Source: Caldicellulosiruptor kronotskyensis 2002 (GTDB taxonomy: Bacteria > Bacillota > Thermoanaerobacteria > Caldicellulosiruptorales > Caldicellulosiruptoraceae). Taken from it: DNA of 64,000 nt. The notes under the pieces are model-generated. The model had not been told where the DNA came from. It was given only the letters and a program-made list of their open reading frames with translations, and made no database searches. The stretch is from assembly GCF_000166775.1 (NCBI RefSeq), contig NC_014720.1, forward strand, positions 2,288,501 through 2,352,500. Reading direction: 5' to 3'. Below, in pieces: positions 17,172 through 25,111 of the stretch. The position numbers were made by a program, and so were the translations under genes. Numbering within the stretch: the first letter of the stretch is position 1; every line of letters starts with the position of its first letter.

Positions 17172-19103
17172 TTATTTCATCCCCATAGCTTTTGTAAGGT
17201 TCAAAAGCCCGCCATGCAAAATCATCTGACGTTGTCTGTCTGTCAGGTTTAAAATCATTCTGTACTTTAATCCTTTCGTGACATTTTCAATTATTAAAAC
17301 ATCACTTTTTTCTATCTGTTCTCTTGCATTTTCAATTTTAAGTTCATCCATCTCTTCAATTGTATCATAATCATTCTGATTTTCAAACACCATTGGTATG
17401 ATTCCGTTGTTTATCAAATTTGCCATGTGTATTCGTGCAAAGCTCTTCGCCAAAACCCCTTTTATACCCAAATAAAGCGGCACAAGCGCTGCATGTTCTC
17501 TTGATGACCCCTGTCCATAGTTTACTCCACCAACTATAAACCCTCCACCATTTTCACGTGCTTTTTTAGGAAAATCAGGGTCGCATGGTGTCAAGCAGTA
17601 ATCAGATAAATACGGAATGTTCGACCTATATGGCAAAAGCTTTGCGTTAGACGGCATAATGTGGTCTGTTGTGATATTATCTCCAAGCTTTATCAAGACT
17701 TTTCCCACAACAACATCTGGCAAAGGCTTCCCTTGCGGGAATGGTTTTATATTCGGTCCTCTTATAACCTCAACCTCGTCAGGATTTTCAGCAGGTGGCA
17801 CTATTAAATTGTCATTTATAAGAAAACTTTTTGGCATCTCAACCTCTGGCTCATCGCCAAGGGTTCTTGGGTCAGTGATATAACCTGTGATGGCAGAAGC
17901 TGCAGCAGTCTCAGGAGAAACAAGGTACACTTTGGCAGAAGGTGTACCGCTTCTTCCTTCAAAGTTCCTGTTAAATGTTCTGAGCGAAATGCCTCCTGTT
18001 CTTGGTGCTTGACCCATGCCTATACAAGGACCACAAGCACACTCTAAAATCCTTGCACCTGCTGCAACCATTGACGCCAGTGCACCGTTTTGAGCAAGCA
18101 TGTTCAAAACCTGTTTTGACCCTGGAGATATGACAAGCGATACATGCTCTGCAATGGTTTTTCCTTCCAAAATCTTTGCCACCTTCATGAGGTCCTTGTA
18201 AGATGAGTTTGTGCAGCTTCCGATTGCAACCTGGTCAACCTTTATACCTTTTAACTCACTCACAGGCACAACATTGTCAGGGCTGTGCGGGCATGCTGCA
18301 AGCGGTACCAGACTCGATAAATCTATCTCAATCTCCTCATCATACTGTGCATCTGGGTCTGGCAGAATCTCAACAAAGTCAGCTTCTCTTCCCTGTGCCT
18401 TCAAAAATTCGTATGTCACCTCATCAGATGGGAATATAGAAGTTGTTGCTCCAAGTTCTGCCCCCATATTTGTAATCGTGGCTCTCTCTGGTATAGATAA
18501 AGCCTTTACACCCTCACCTGTGTATTCAAAAATTTTGCCAACGCCACCCTTTACTGTAAGCCTTCTCAAAAGCTCTAAAATAATATCCTTTGCAGAAACC
18601 CAAGGTTGAAGCTTGCCTTTGAGATTTACTTTTACAATCTTAGGCATAATTAAGTAATATTCACCACCACCCATTGCAACTGCAACATCTAAACCACCTG
18701 CACCAATTGCAAGCATGCCTATTCCACCAGCTGTTGGTGTGTGGCTGTCTGAGCCCAAAAGTGTTTGTCCTGGAACCGCAAACCTTTCAAGATGTACCTG
18801 GTGGCAGATTCCATTACCGGGTTTTGAAAAGTAAATACCATATTTTTTTGCAACAGTTTGTATGTATAGATGATCATCTGCATTCTCTGGCCCTGTCTGA
18901 AGTGTATTATGGTCAATGTATGCAACAGACCTTTTAGTTTTTACCCTGTCAATACCCATTGCTTCAAACTGAAGATATGCCATTGTACCAGTTGAATCCT
19001 GTGTAAGTGTTTGGTCAATTCTGATTGCAATCTCTTTTCCTGGTATCATTTCACCTTTAACTAAGTGTTGTTTTATAATCTTCTGCGCAACTGTCAAACC
19101 CAT
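17172..19103 (-). CDS. acnA: Aconitate hydratase (Aquifex-type, monomeric 4Fe-4S)
   Basis: Interconverts citrate and isocitrate through a labile 4Fe-4S cluster. The 643 residues span the large aconitase domains followed by the swivel domain. The cluster cysteines are visible as GSCTNSS near residue 297 and CACGPCIGMG near residue 363. Other signatures are DSHTPTAGGIG near residue 119 and, in the swivel, NYGQGSSREHAALVPLYLG. The length and sequence style fit the short Aquifex/Clostridia aconitase rather than the ~900-residue AcnA. A ribosome site GGGAGG lies upstream. It is the first gene of the acn-icd-gntR unit, with promoter and operator at 19161-19192. Confidence 0.93.
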   Translation of the reverse strand: MGLTVAQKIIKQHLVKGEMIPGKEIAIRIDQTLTQDSTGTMAYLQFEAMGIDRVKTKRSVAYIDHNTLQTGPENADDHLYIQTVAKKYGIYFSKPGNGICHQVHLERFAVPGQTLLGSDSHTPTAGGIGMLAIGAGGLDVAVAMGGGEYYLIMPKIVKVNLKGKLQPWVSAKDIILELLRRLTVKGGVGKIFEYTGEGVKALSIPERATITNMGAELGATTSIFPSDEVTYEFLKAQGREADFVEILPDPDAQYDEEIEIDLSSLVPLAACPHSPDNVVPVSELKGIKVDQVAIGSCTNSSYKDLMKVAKILEGKTIAEHVSLVISPGSKQVLNMLAQNGALASMVAAGARILECACGPCIGMGQAPRTGGISLRTFNRNFEGRSGTPSAKVYLVSPETAAASAITGYITDPRTLGDEPEVEMPKSFLINDNLIVPPAENPDEVEVIRGPNIKPFPQGKPLPDVVVGKVLIKLGDNITTDHIMPSNAKLLPYRSNIPYLSDYCLTPCDPDFPKKARENGGGFIVGGVNYGQGSSREHAALVPLYLGIKGVLAKSFARIHMANLINNGIIPMVFENQNDYDTIEEMDELKIENAREQIEKSDVLIIENVTKGLKYRMILNLTDRQRQMILHGGLLNLTKAMGMK

Positions 19104-19160
19104 TTCGCTTTTAAACCTCCCAAAAAGCTTTGATTGTAATTGTTAAAAATACCTTATAAT

Positions 19161-19192
19161 ATTATAGCATTAAAGTATACCTGTATACAAGA
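19161..19192 (-). promoter_or_regulatory. acn promoter with overlapping GntR-type operator
   Basis: On the minus strand the -35 box TTGTAT (19185-19190) and the -10 box TATAAT (19161-19166) are 18 bases apart. The -35 box is part of an 18-base near-palindrome TTGTATACAGGTATACTT (19173-19190). The same layout, TTGTATA-N4-TATACAA, occurs at 37451-37468 before the Re-citrate synthase gene. Binding here would block RNA polymerase directly. Confidence 0.7.
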
Positions 19193-19208
19193 GCGTGAAT
19201 TTAAAAAT

Positions 19209-19237
19209 CCCCTCCCTGGCTTTATGCCAGAAAGGGG
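19209..19237 (-). terminator. Terminator after the substrate-binding protein gene
   Basis: An interrupted stem CCCC..CTGGC/GCCAG..GGGG (19209-19220 with 19226-19237) is followed by a T-rich stretch on the minus strand, between the livK-like gene and the acn promoter. Confidence 0.75.
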
Positions 19238-19246
19238 ACAAAATTT

Positions 19247-20419
19247 TTAAGGATTTAGTTTTTGTTTAAATCTCTGAACACCATTTTTTATCTCGATTAT
19301 AACCGCAGACTTCTTTGCATTATGTTTTGCATCTATTGAGATAATTCCAGTAACACCCACAAAGTTCTTGGTGTTTTCAAGTGCTTTGCGAAGTTTTTCC
19401 CTGTCTGTTGTAGAATTCGCTCTTTTTATTGCATCTGCAATGAAATAACCCAAATCATAACCCAGTGCTGAAAGCGCGTTAGGTTCAATCTTATACTTCT
19501 GCTGGTATCTTTTTCTAAAATCCTGCACTTTTTTATCTGTGTCCTGAGAGGAATAATGTGTTGAGAAAAATACATTTGTTGCATATTTGCTGCCTGCTTT
19601 TTCTATAACTTTCGGGTCGTCAAACCCGTCAGAACCTAAAATAGGTATCCACATCCCCAGCTCTCTTGCCTGTTTGATGATAAGTCCTGCTTCATCGTAG
19701 TATACAGGGGCAAAAATAGCTTGCGGTTTTTTGTCTCTTATCTTTGTCAATATTCCATTAAAATCTTGTTCACCTTTCGAAAATGCTTCTTCAGCTACAA
19801 GCTTTCCTCCACCTTTTGTAAATGCCTCTTTGAAATTCTTATAAAGACCTTTGCTGTAATCTGAAGATGCATCGTATATCACAGCTGCAGTTTTGATTTT
19901 TAACGTCTTTAGAGCAAAGTTTGCCATCACGCTGCCCTGAAATGAGTCATTAAAACAAATTCTGAAAATGTACGCTTTTGTTCTACCTGTTCGCTCATCT
20001 ACTGTGACAAGGTCATCTGTTGCTGTAGAAGAAATTAAAGGTACTTTATAACGCTGCGCAGCAACAGAGGCTGATTTTGTTGCACCTGACGTAACTGGTC
20101 CTAACATTGCAAAAACATTTTCTTTTGTAGCAAGTTTTGTGGCAACATTCAATGCTTCTGTCTTGTCTGATTTGTTGTCGTAAATCACAAGCTCAATTTT
20201 TTTGCCTAAAACTCCACCCTTACTGTTTATTTCTTCAATTGCCATTTTAAGTCCTTCCAAATTTCTCTGCCCAAACTGTGCAACACTGCCTGATAGTTCA
20301 AGATTCACACCAAGTCGAATAGTTTTTGTATTTGAAGATTCGGCACTGGTAAAAAGAGAAATTAATAAAACCAAAACTACCGTAATACCAACCAGATTCT
20401 TTAAGGTCAATCTTTTCAT
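19247..20419 (-). CDS. ABC transporter substrate-binding protein, branched-chain amino acid (LivK) type, orphan
   Basis: An exported periplasmic-binding-protein-fold type I protein of 390 residues. The signal peptide covers about residues 1-27 with no lipobox cysteine after the hydrophobic core. The mature start IRLGVNLELSGSVAQFGQ and GLKMAIEEINSKGGVLGKKIELV are hallmarks of the Leu/Ile/Val-binding family, as are GPVTSGATKS and PQAIFAPVYYDEAGLIIKQARELG. No permease or ATPase genes are adjacent, so partner subunits or a sensing role must be sought elsewhere. A ribosome site GGGAGG lies 11 bases upstream. The 5' leader contains a strong terminator (20467-20511), so expression may be controlled by antitermination. 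Confidence 0.85.
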   Translation of the reverse strand: MKRLTLKNLVGITVVLVLLISLFTSAESSNTKTIRLGVNLELSGSVAQFGQRNLEGLKMAIEEINSKGGVLGKKIELVIYDNKSDKTEALNVATKLATKENVFAMLGPVTSGATKSASVAAQRYKVPLISSTATDDLVTVDERTGRTKAYIFRICFNDSFQGSVMANFALKTLKIKTAAVIYDASSDYSKGLYKNFKEAFTKGGGKLVAEEAFSKGEQDFNGILTKIRDKKPQAIFAPVYYDEAGLIIKQARELGMWIPILGSDGFDDPKVIEKAGSKYATNVFFSTHYSSQDTDKKVQDFRKRYQQKYKIEPNALSALGYDLGYFIADAIKRANSTTDREKLRKALENTKNFVGVTGIISIDAKHNAKKSAVIIEIKNGVQRFKQKLNP

Positions 20420-20466
20420 AGTGCTACCATCCTCCCATTAACATAATAAATTTAATTTGAATACTA

Positions 20467-20511
20467 AAAAAGGCAAAGGTAACCCTGCTTTTATGGCCCC
20501 TTTGCCTTTTT
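20467..20511 (-). terminator. Intrinsic terminator in the livK-like leader
   Basis: The 13-base stem AAAAAGGCAAAGG/CCTTTGCCTTTTT ends in a T-run on the minus strand. It begins about 13 bases after the predicted start of transcription and 48 bases before the livK-like start codon, so it lies in the leader, not at a gene end. The same stem core recurs at 34563-34601. Confidence 0.7.
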
Positions 20512-20530
20512 GTCAAGTTCTGATAAAAGT

Positions 20531-20559
20531 ATTTTAGCATAATCTTTTATAGTTTTCAA
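20531..20559 (-). promoter_or_regulatory. Promoter of the livK-like gene
   Basis: TTGAAA (20554-20559) and TAAAAT (20531-20536) with a 17-base spacer on the minus strand, upstream of the leader terminator. Confidence 0.65.
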
Positions 20560-20579
20560 TATTTAAAGTGATGTGGATA

Positions 20580-21292
20580 GTGTCAAGAGTTTGTAGGAAA
20601 AAATTTTTATCAGAATATACCTGCGTTATAGAAGCTACAACTAATCAAAAACTTTAATGCTCTTCGTAACTGGTTAACTTTACCATTTGCTATAATTGGT
20701 ATATTATTCAACTTCCCCGTATCTCTTCGTACTCTTCTCACGTTCTTTATAATTCCTTTTGCTATTTCCTTAACTTCTTGCCTATCTAAATTTTTCGACT
20801 TTATACTTCTTAAATATACATTCATAAGTTCAAAATCATAATCCCCTTCCCCCCACATATCCTTTGCATTCCTTATCTTTGTAATATGTTCTCTCATATT
20901 CAATATAACCAAATATTGTCTTTAAACCCCTCTTGTCTCTCCTCACAACCTCATACCTCTTCTTCCTCTCTTCGTTTACTTTCAATGATTCATCTATAAG
21001 TTCACATGCTTCCTTTATCATCTCCTTGCCTATCAGGTCTAACTGCTTCTTAAGTTCAATTGAATATTCCGCTAAATCCTTCTCCCTTTTCACTATCTTC
21101 TCTAATCCTTCCTCAAAAGTCTTTAAAAGTTCTTCTATTTTTGATACAATATTTTCAGTCATTTTGCTCCCTCCTTTGGTTTGTTTTTCCTTTTTCTTTT
21201 TTTATTTTTCATCATTATATTCTACTTCATTTTTTCTCTTCTACCAAGAGGAGGGAGCTTTTTCCATCCAATGTCCTATAAATATTTTACAC
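20580..21292 (-). mobile_element. Internally deleted ISLre2-family (UPF0236) element
   Basis: The ends form an imperfect inverted repeat. GTGTCAAGAG..TTGTAGGA on the left matches GTGTAAAATATTTATAGGA read inward from the right. The about 713 bases between hold the N-terminal and C-terminal coding parts of an ISLre2 transposase with the middle missing, compared with about 1.5 kb for a complete copy. It lies between the nifV-like gene and the livK-like gene, both on the same strand. Confidence 0.65.
20610..21162 (-). pseudogene. ISLre2/UPF0236 transposase, deleted and frameshifted
   Basis: An N-terminal piece (20836-21162) carries the family segment RDKRGLKTIFGYIEYERTYYKDKEC. After about 100 residues the frame changes to a second piece (20610-20912) with the C-terminal style NAKDMWGEGDYDFEL. 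The catalytic middle of the ~470-residue transposase is absent. The gene cannot make active transposase, though it might be moved by a complete relative. Confidence 0.75.
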
Positions 21293-21310
21293 TAAGTAAA
21301 TTTAATGATA

Positions 21311-22303
21311 TTATAATTTTTCTAAAAATCTTTTTAGTTCGCAATACGCTTCTAAATTAAGTTTTAATCTAATCTCTTCTTTTATTTGAATAAGATCAGA
21401 AAGAAGCATTTCAAAAGAAGCTATGCCTGTTCTCTCACCCACGCCCCTGATACAGCAATTTGCAGTTGATGCTCCAAACAGCCATGCACATACTGCGTTT
21501 GCCTGGGCTTTATAAAAATCATTGTGACCGTGCCATTCAAGTCTTTGATGGGAAAGACCGCAATGTAGCCGCAAGACGTATATAAGCCTTGGAACACCTC
21601 GTGGCAAGCTTGCATACTCGTATGGAACACCCAATCCCAATGTATCACAAAGTTTATAACGAATATCTATGCCCTCGTTTTTTGTTTTACTTTCAATTAA
21701 CATAATAAAAGGTATAACAAAGTTTTGGATATCAGCTCTTGTAATATCCTCAAGGTGAATTCTTGGTTTTAAGTTCAAAGCCAGAGCTTCTTCAATTATA
21801 TTTATATACTCTTTTGCAACTTCAAGCCTTGTTTTGCCAAACTTTTTGTAAATATGATAATCTGATGCTGACATCAAAATTCCAACCTCATCAAGCCCCA
21901 ACTCTTTTGCGATCTTTAGCTCTTCTTTTTTAGCTCTCACCCACCCCACCACCCGTGGGAATTTGAACCCTTTCTTTAAACACTTTTCAACGCATCGTCT
22001 GTGATAGTTTGTATAAAGGAAAAATTCTGAGTATTCTATTATTCCAGTTTCGTTATCTATATAATGGAAATATTCAAAAATTCTTTCCACGTTATCTTCT
22101 CCTATATACGAAATTGCTTGCTGACCTTCTCTGAATGTGCTATCTGAAATGCAAAGAGTTTCTGGAATATCTAAAGGAACGGGTGTATCTTCAAAAGGTA
22201 TCTTTGGTATTGAGGTGTACGGAAAAATATTTTTAAAATAATTTGGGGCGTTTTTTGTTAGAACTTCATATTCCTCATTTTCAATTTTGAACACAGTCCT
22301 CAT
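21311..22303 (-). CDS. nifV: Homocitrate synthase-like protein of the nif operon (NifV role proposed)
   Basis: An HMGL/DRE-TIM-type acyl transferase of 330 residues. It is clearly a paralogue of the Re-citrate synthase at 36036-37433 (shared IFPYT.IPKI, SDYHI.KK, HLEDITRAD, LCDTLGLGV, EWHGHNDFYKA, GVGERTG) but lacks the ~140-residue C-terminal part. The metal-site motif is DSTFREGQQA, with Glu where citrate and isopropylmalate synthases have Asp. An REG form is typical of lysine-pathway homocitrate synthases. It sits 21 bases after modB at the end of the nif operon, so a role making homocitrate for FeMo-cofactor is likely. A GTG at 22294 has better spacing to GAGGAG and may be the real start. 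Confidence 0.75.
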   Translation of the reverse strand: MRTVFKIENEEYEVLTKNAPNYFKNIFPYTSIPKIPFEDTPVPLDIPETLCISDSTFREGQQAISYIGEDNVERIFEYFHYIDNETGIIEYSEFFLYTNYHRRCVEKCLKKGFKFPRVVGWVRAKKEELKIAKELGLDEVGILMSASDYHIYKKFGKTRLEVAKEYINIIEEALALNLKPRIHLEDITRADIQNFVIPFIMLIESKTKNEGIDIRYKLCDTLGLGVPYEYASLPRGVPRLIYVLRLHCGLSHQRLEWHGHNDFYKAQANAVCAWLFGASTANCCIRGVGERTGIASFEMLLSDLIQIKEEIRLKLNLEAYCELKRFLEKL

Positions 22304-22324
22304 CTCCTCTTATCTTCTAAAATT

Positions 22325-23089
22325 TTAATAATCAACATTGTTTAAAAATTTTTTGGTTATATAAAGTAGAAGGTATGAGATGGCTATCACAATAAAGCTT
22401 ACACAGTAAACTTCATCCTGATTTTGAGCATAAAGCTTATAAATATAAAGAGAAACTGTTTGAGTTTTGCCGTAAACATTCCCCGCAAAAACAACTGTTG
22501 CCCCAAACTCACCAAGGGCTCGTGAGAAGGTCCCAAGTATCCCTATCACAATCCCTTTCTTGCAAACAGGCAAATACACTTTAAACAAAAGCCCCAGTTC
22601 ATCCAATCCTAAGATGTACCCTTCTTCTTTGAGCTGTCTATCCACTGCTAAAAATGAAGTATATGAAACTTTTAAATAATATCCCATCGAAACAAATAGC
22701 TGGGCAAGGACAACCGCAGATGTAGTAAATGGAATATCAAAACCAATTTTGCTCAAATACCTGCCTAAAAAACCCATCCTTCCATAAAGTAAAAGAAGCA
22801 AAACTCCTGTTATGATTGGCGGTAGAACATTTGGCAAATCAATTAAAATCTCCAGAAACTCATTTTTCTTTTTCAAAGATGAAAGCAAATAGGCAAACGG
22901 TGTGCACAGCAAAAATGCTAAAGCAGAACAAATCGCAGCAGTAAAAAATGAAAGACCAAATGCAGTTATGGTCTCTTCTTTTGTTATAGCATTTATTAAT
23001 GTAGTATATGGCACAACAAAGATAAGGTTTATAAAAGGCAAGAGTAAAAACAGCAAAAACGGTACTGACAAAAAGAATATCTTTTTCAT
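22325..23089 (-). CDS. modB: Molybdate ABC transporter permease
   Basis: An inner-membrane subunit for molybdate import with about five to six helices. The cytoplasmic coupling EAA-type loop is LKEEGYILGLDELGLLFKVYLPVCKKGIVIGILGTFSRALGEFGA in the C-terminal half (near residues 155-200), and ALGEFGATV is characteristic of ModB. The ATG at 23089 gives a standard ModB start (MKKIFFLSVP). A longer frame begins at 23113, and neither has a strong ribosome site. It follows modA in the nif operon and supplies molybdenum for the nitrogenase cofactor. No modC ATPase gene is present next to it. Confidence 0.88.
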   Translation of the reverse strand: MKKIFFLSVPFLLFLLLPFINLIFVVPYTTLINAITKEETITAFGLSFFTAAICSALAFLLCTPFAYLLSSLKKKNEFLEILIDLPNVLPPIITGVLLLLLYGRMGFLGRYLSKIGFDIPFTTSAVVLAQLFVSMGYYLKVSYTSFLAVDRQLKEEGYILGLDELGLLFKVYLPVCKKGIVIGILGTFSRALGEFGATVVFAGNVYGKTQTVSLYIYKLYAQNQDEVYCVSFIVIAISYLLLYITKKFLNNVDY

Positions 23090-23130
23090 ATCAAGCTCAC
23101 ACACTTTTTGCATTATTTAAAAAAGACCAA

Positions 23131-23916
23131 TCATTCATACCCCTTTTCTTTTAAGAGCTTTGCAATGGTTTTGGTCTTAATAAAAGATATAAAATCTTTT
23201 GCAAACTTTGGATTTTTAGCTTTCTCTACAGCTGCAACATAGTGGCTTGCAACTACATTATATTTATCTGGAATGTCTATTATCTTGAGCTTTGTAAGCT
23301 TTGCATCAGGAAAATAAACAATCCCAGCGTCAGCTTCACCAACCTTTACTTTTTGAATTACATCAGTGAGCTCAAACTCCTGCGAAATAATGTTGGCTAT
23401 TATACCGCTGTAAAGACTCTTGTTATCATTTTTTATCTTGTCAATTAGCATCTTTGTATACATGCCAATGGGAGACACAGGATCAGCTATACAAAGCCTT
23501 ATCCCCTTTTTTGAAATATCCTCAAACTTTTTTATACTTGGGGAACTTGATATAACACAGAGTTTTGTTTTAGCAAAAATTTCGTATTTATCTATATATT
23601 TGGCCTTTTTTAGACTATCAATATACCTTCTGTCTGCTGAAAAAAATACATCACACATTGCTCCATTTTTCAGCTGTGTAACAAGCACGTGTGTTCCTGC
23701 AACATTGAAAACAACTTTACATGATTTTTGTTTTTCGAACTGTTTAGAAATGTCTTTTACAATACTTTCCAATGTGTTAGGAACAAAAACAATCAAACTT
23801 TCTTTTTTGGTTTTATCTTTGCTAAAAGATACATTAGAAACTGTTGAGAATAAAAAAGATGCTATTATAAAAAAATAGACACATCGCATCTTAAAAATAA
23901 AAAGTTTTTTTATCAT
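23131..23916 (-). CDS. modA: Molybdate-binding protein
   Basis: The extracytoplasmic binding protein of the molybdate transporter, about 261 residues with an N-terminal hydrophobic export signal. ModA features are LIVFVPNTLESIVKDI at the mature start, FNVAGTHVLVTQLKNGAMCDVFFSAD (the oxyanion-contact Ser/Thr region and the (A/G)DVF(F/V)SAD signature), IADPVSPIGMYT and VGEADAGIVY. Position inside the nif operon, between the NifX-like gene and modB, ties it to cofactor supply. The start is uncertain because ATGs lie at 23925 and 23916. The latter has AAAGGA 11 bases upstream. Confidence 0.88.
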   Translation of the reverse strand: MIKKLFIFKMRCVYFFIIASFLFSTVSNVSFSKDKTKKESLIVFVPNTLESIVKDISKQFEKQKSCKVVFNVAGTHVLVTQLKNGAMCDVFFSADRRYIDSLKKAKYIDKYEIFAKTKLCVISSSPSIKKFEDISKKGIRLCIADPVSPIGMYTKMLIDKIKNDNKSLYSGIIANIISQEFELTDVIQKVKVGEADAGIVYFPDAKLTKLKIIDIPDKYNVVASHYVAAVEKAKNPKFAKDFISFIKTKTIAKLLKEKGYE

Positions 23917-23962
23917 TTCCTGCATCTTCCTTTCATCTTGCAAAATGCATAATCAGTTTGCT

Positions 23963-24289
23963 TTACATAAAAATCTCTACAATCTCTTTTAAGGCATCTT
24001 TTATAAACCCCTGTCTTTCCAATACAACTTTGTCTGAAAGTTTTTCCAATGCACAAAGCCCAATTCTATTTGCTACAATTACATCACAGTCTTTTAGCAT
24101 ATCCACTCTCTTTTCTATCCTCTGTTCATTAGAACAATCTTCTTCTTTGTCTTTAAATTCTCTAACACATATAAGTTCACAGCTTCCATCGCTGAAAAGG
24201 TCAACTATCAGAAAATTTTCACTATTTCCAAAATGCCTATTTACAAGTCTTCCATCACTCGTTGCAATTGCCACTCTTTTTTTCTTCAT
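23963..24289 (-). CDS. NifX/NafY-like dinitrogenase iron-molybdenum cofactor-binding protein
   Basis: A small soluble protein of 108 residues with the NifX/NifB-C-terminal fold: VAIATSDGRLVNRHFGNSENFLI at the start (His after N is the usual cofactor-binding position in HFG), LKDCDVIVANRIG and a C-terminal helix. Such proteins carry NifB-cofactor or FeMo-cofactor intermediates. Here it would complement the short NifB, which lacks the fused NifX domain. The ATG at 24289 follows AGAGGTGGTGA. The longer GTG start at 24313 would overlap nifB by four bases. No nifY or nafY is otherwise present. Confidence 0.8.
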   Translation of the reverse strand: MKKKRVAIATSDGRLVNRHFGNSENFLIVDLFSDGSCELICVREFKDKEEDCSNEQRIEKRVDMLKDCDVIVANRIGLCALEKLSDKVVLERQGFIKDALKEIVEIFM

Positions 24290-24309
24290 TTTTTTATCAC
24301 CACCTCTTT

Positions 24310-25110
24310 TCACACAAGCAATCCAGCTTCATCCGACCTGCACTGTTTGCAATGGGTCACCAGCTGAATTATTTTACTACACTTTTCTCTTGCTTGAGCA
24401 AGAACACTACAAGATGGTTTTTCAATATCAGAAAATTTTGCATAGGGTATGAGCGGCATTATATTCATCACCGTAGCACCAAGTTCTTTGACTCTTGCAG
24501 CAATCTTCTCAATGTGATGGCTATTTATTCCAGGTATCAAAACTGTATTTACCTTCACCACAAGTCCAAACTCGGATGCTTTGTAGATACCATGTTGCTG
24601 TTTATGGACAATAAGCTCAGCCGCCTCTTTGCCAAAATATAGTAGTTCGTTGTACATGGCAAATTCATAAATGTTCTGAGCAATATTGCTATCTACTGCG
24701 TTGACTGTGACTGTCACATATTTGACATTGTAATTTAAAAGCACTTCCGCCAAATCTTCTAATAAAAGTCCATTTGTGCTTATACAAAACTCTGCCTGAG
24801 CATCATAATTTCTTATAAGCTCAAAAGTTTCAAATGTTTCTTGATTAAAGAGAGGATCGCCCGGTCCAGAAATTCCTACTATCTTTATAGTTTGGTCTTT
24901 GCTTGTGATATCCTTGTACCTTAAAAGCGCCTCTTGAGGAGTTAATACTTTTGAGCATGCGCCAGGGTGGTGATCGTTTATGCATGAGATGTTCTTGTCA
25001 CAGTAATTACATTTGATATTGCAAGACTTTGCAACAGGAAGATGTATTCTGCCAATTTTATATATGACATCTTTATTGAAACATGGGTGACCAAGAAGTT
25101 TACTTTCCAT
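24310..25110 (-). CDS. nifB: Nitrogenase cofactor biosynthesis radical SAM protein NifB (single-domain form)
   Basis: Makes NifB-cofactor, the 8Fe-9S-carbide precursor, using S-adenosylmethionine. The radical SAM cysteines are in CNIKCNYC near residue 30, with the preceding HPC motif near residue 8 supplying another cluster ligand. SGPGDPL is the usual SAM-contact strand, and CKQCRSDEAG at the C terminus is the NifB hallmark. At 266 residues it is the free-standing form without a NifX-like tail, as in methanogens and some Firmicutes. GGAGG precedes the ATG. It starts one base after nifE, so the two are coupled. Confidence 0.92.
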   Translation of the reverse strand: MESKLLGHPCFNKDVIYKIGRIHLPVAKSCNIKCNYCDKNISCINDHHPGACSKVLTPQEALLRYKDITSKDQTIKIVGISGPGDPLFNQETFETFELIRNYDAQAEFCISTNGLLLEDLAEVLLNYNVKYVTVTVNAVDSNIAQNIYEFAMYNELLYFGKEAAELIVHKQQHGIYKASEFGLVVKVNTVLIPGINSHHIEKIAARVKELGATVMNIMPLIPYAKFSDIEKPSCSVLAQAREKCSKIIQLVTHCKQCRSDEAGLLV

Positions 25111-25111
25111 C

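Noticed and set aside
20580-21292. Two small independent genes (20610-20912 and 20836-21162)
   Set aside because: Both are parts of one ISLre2-family transposase broken by deletion and frameshift.
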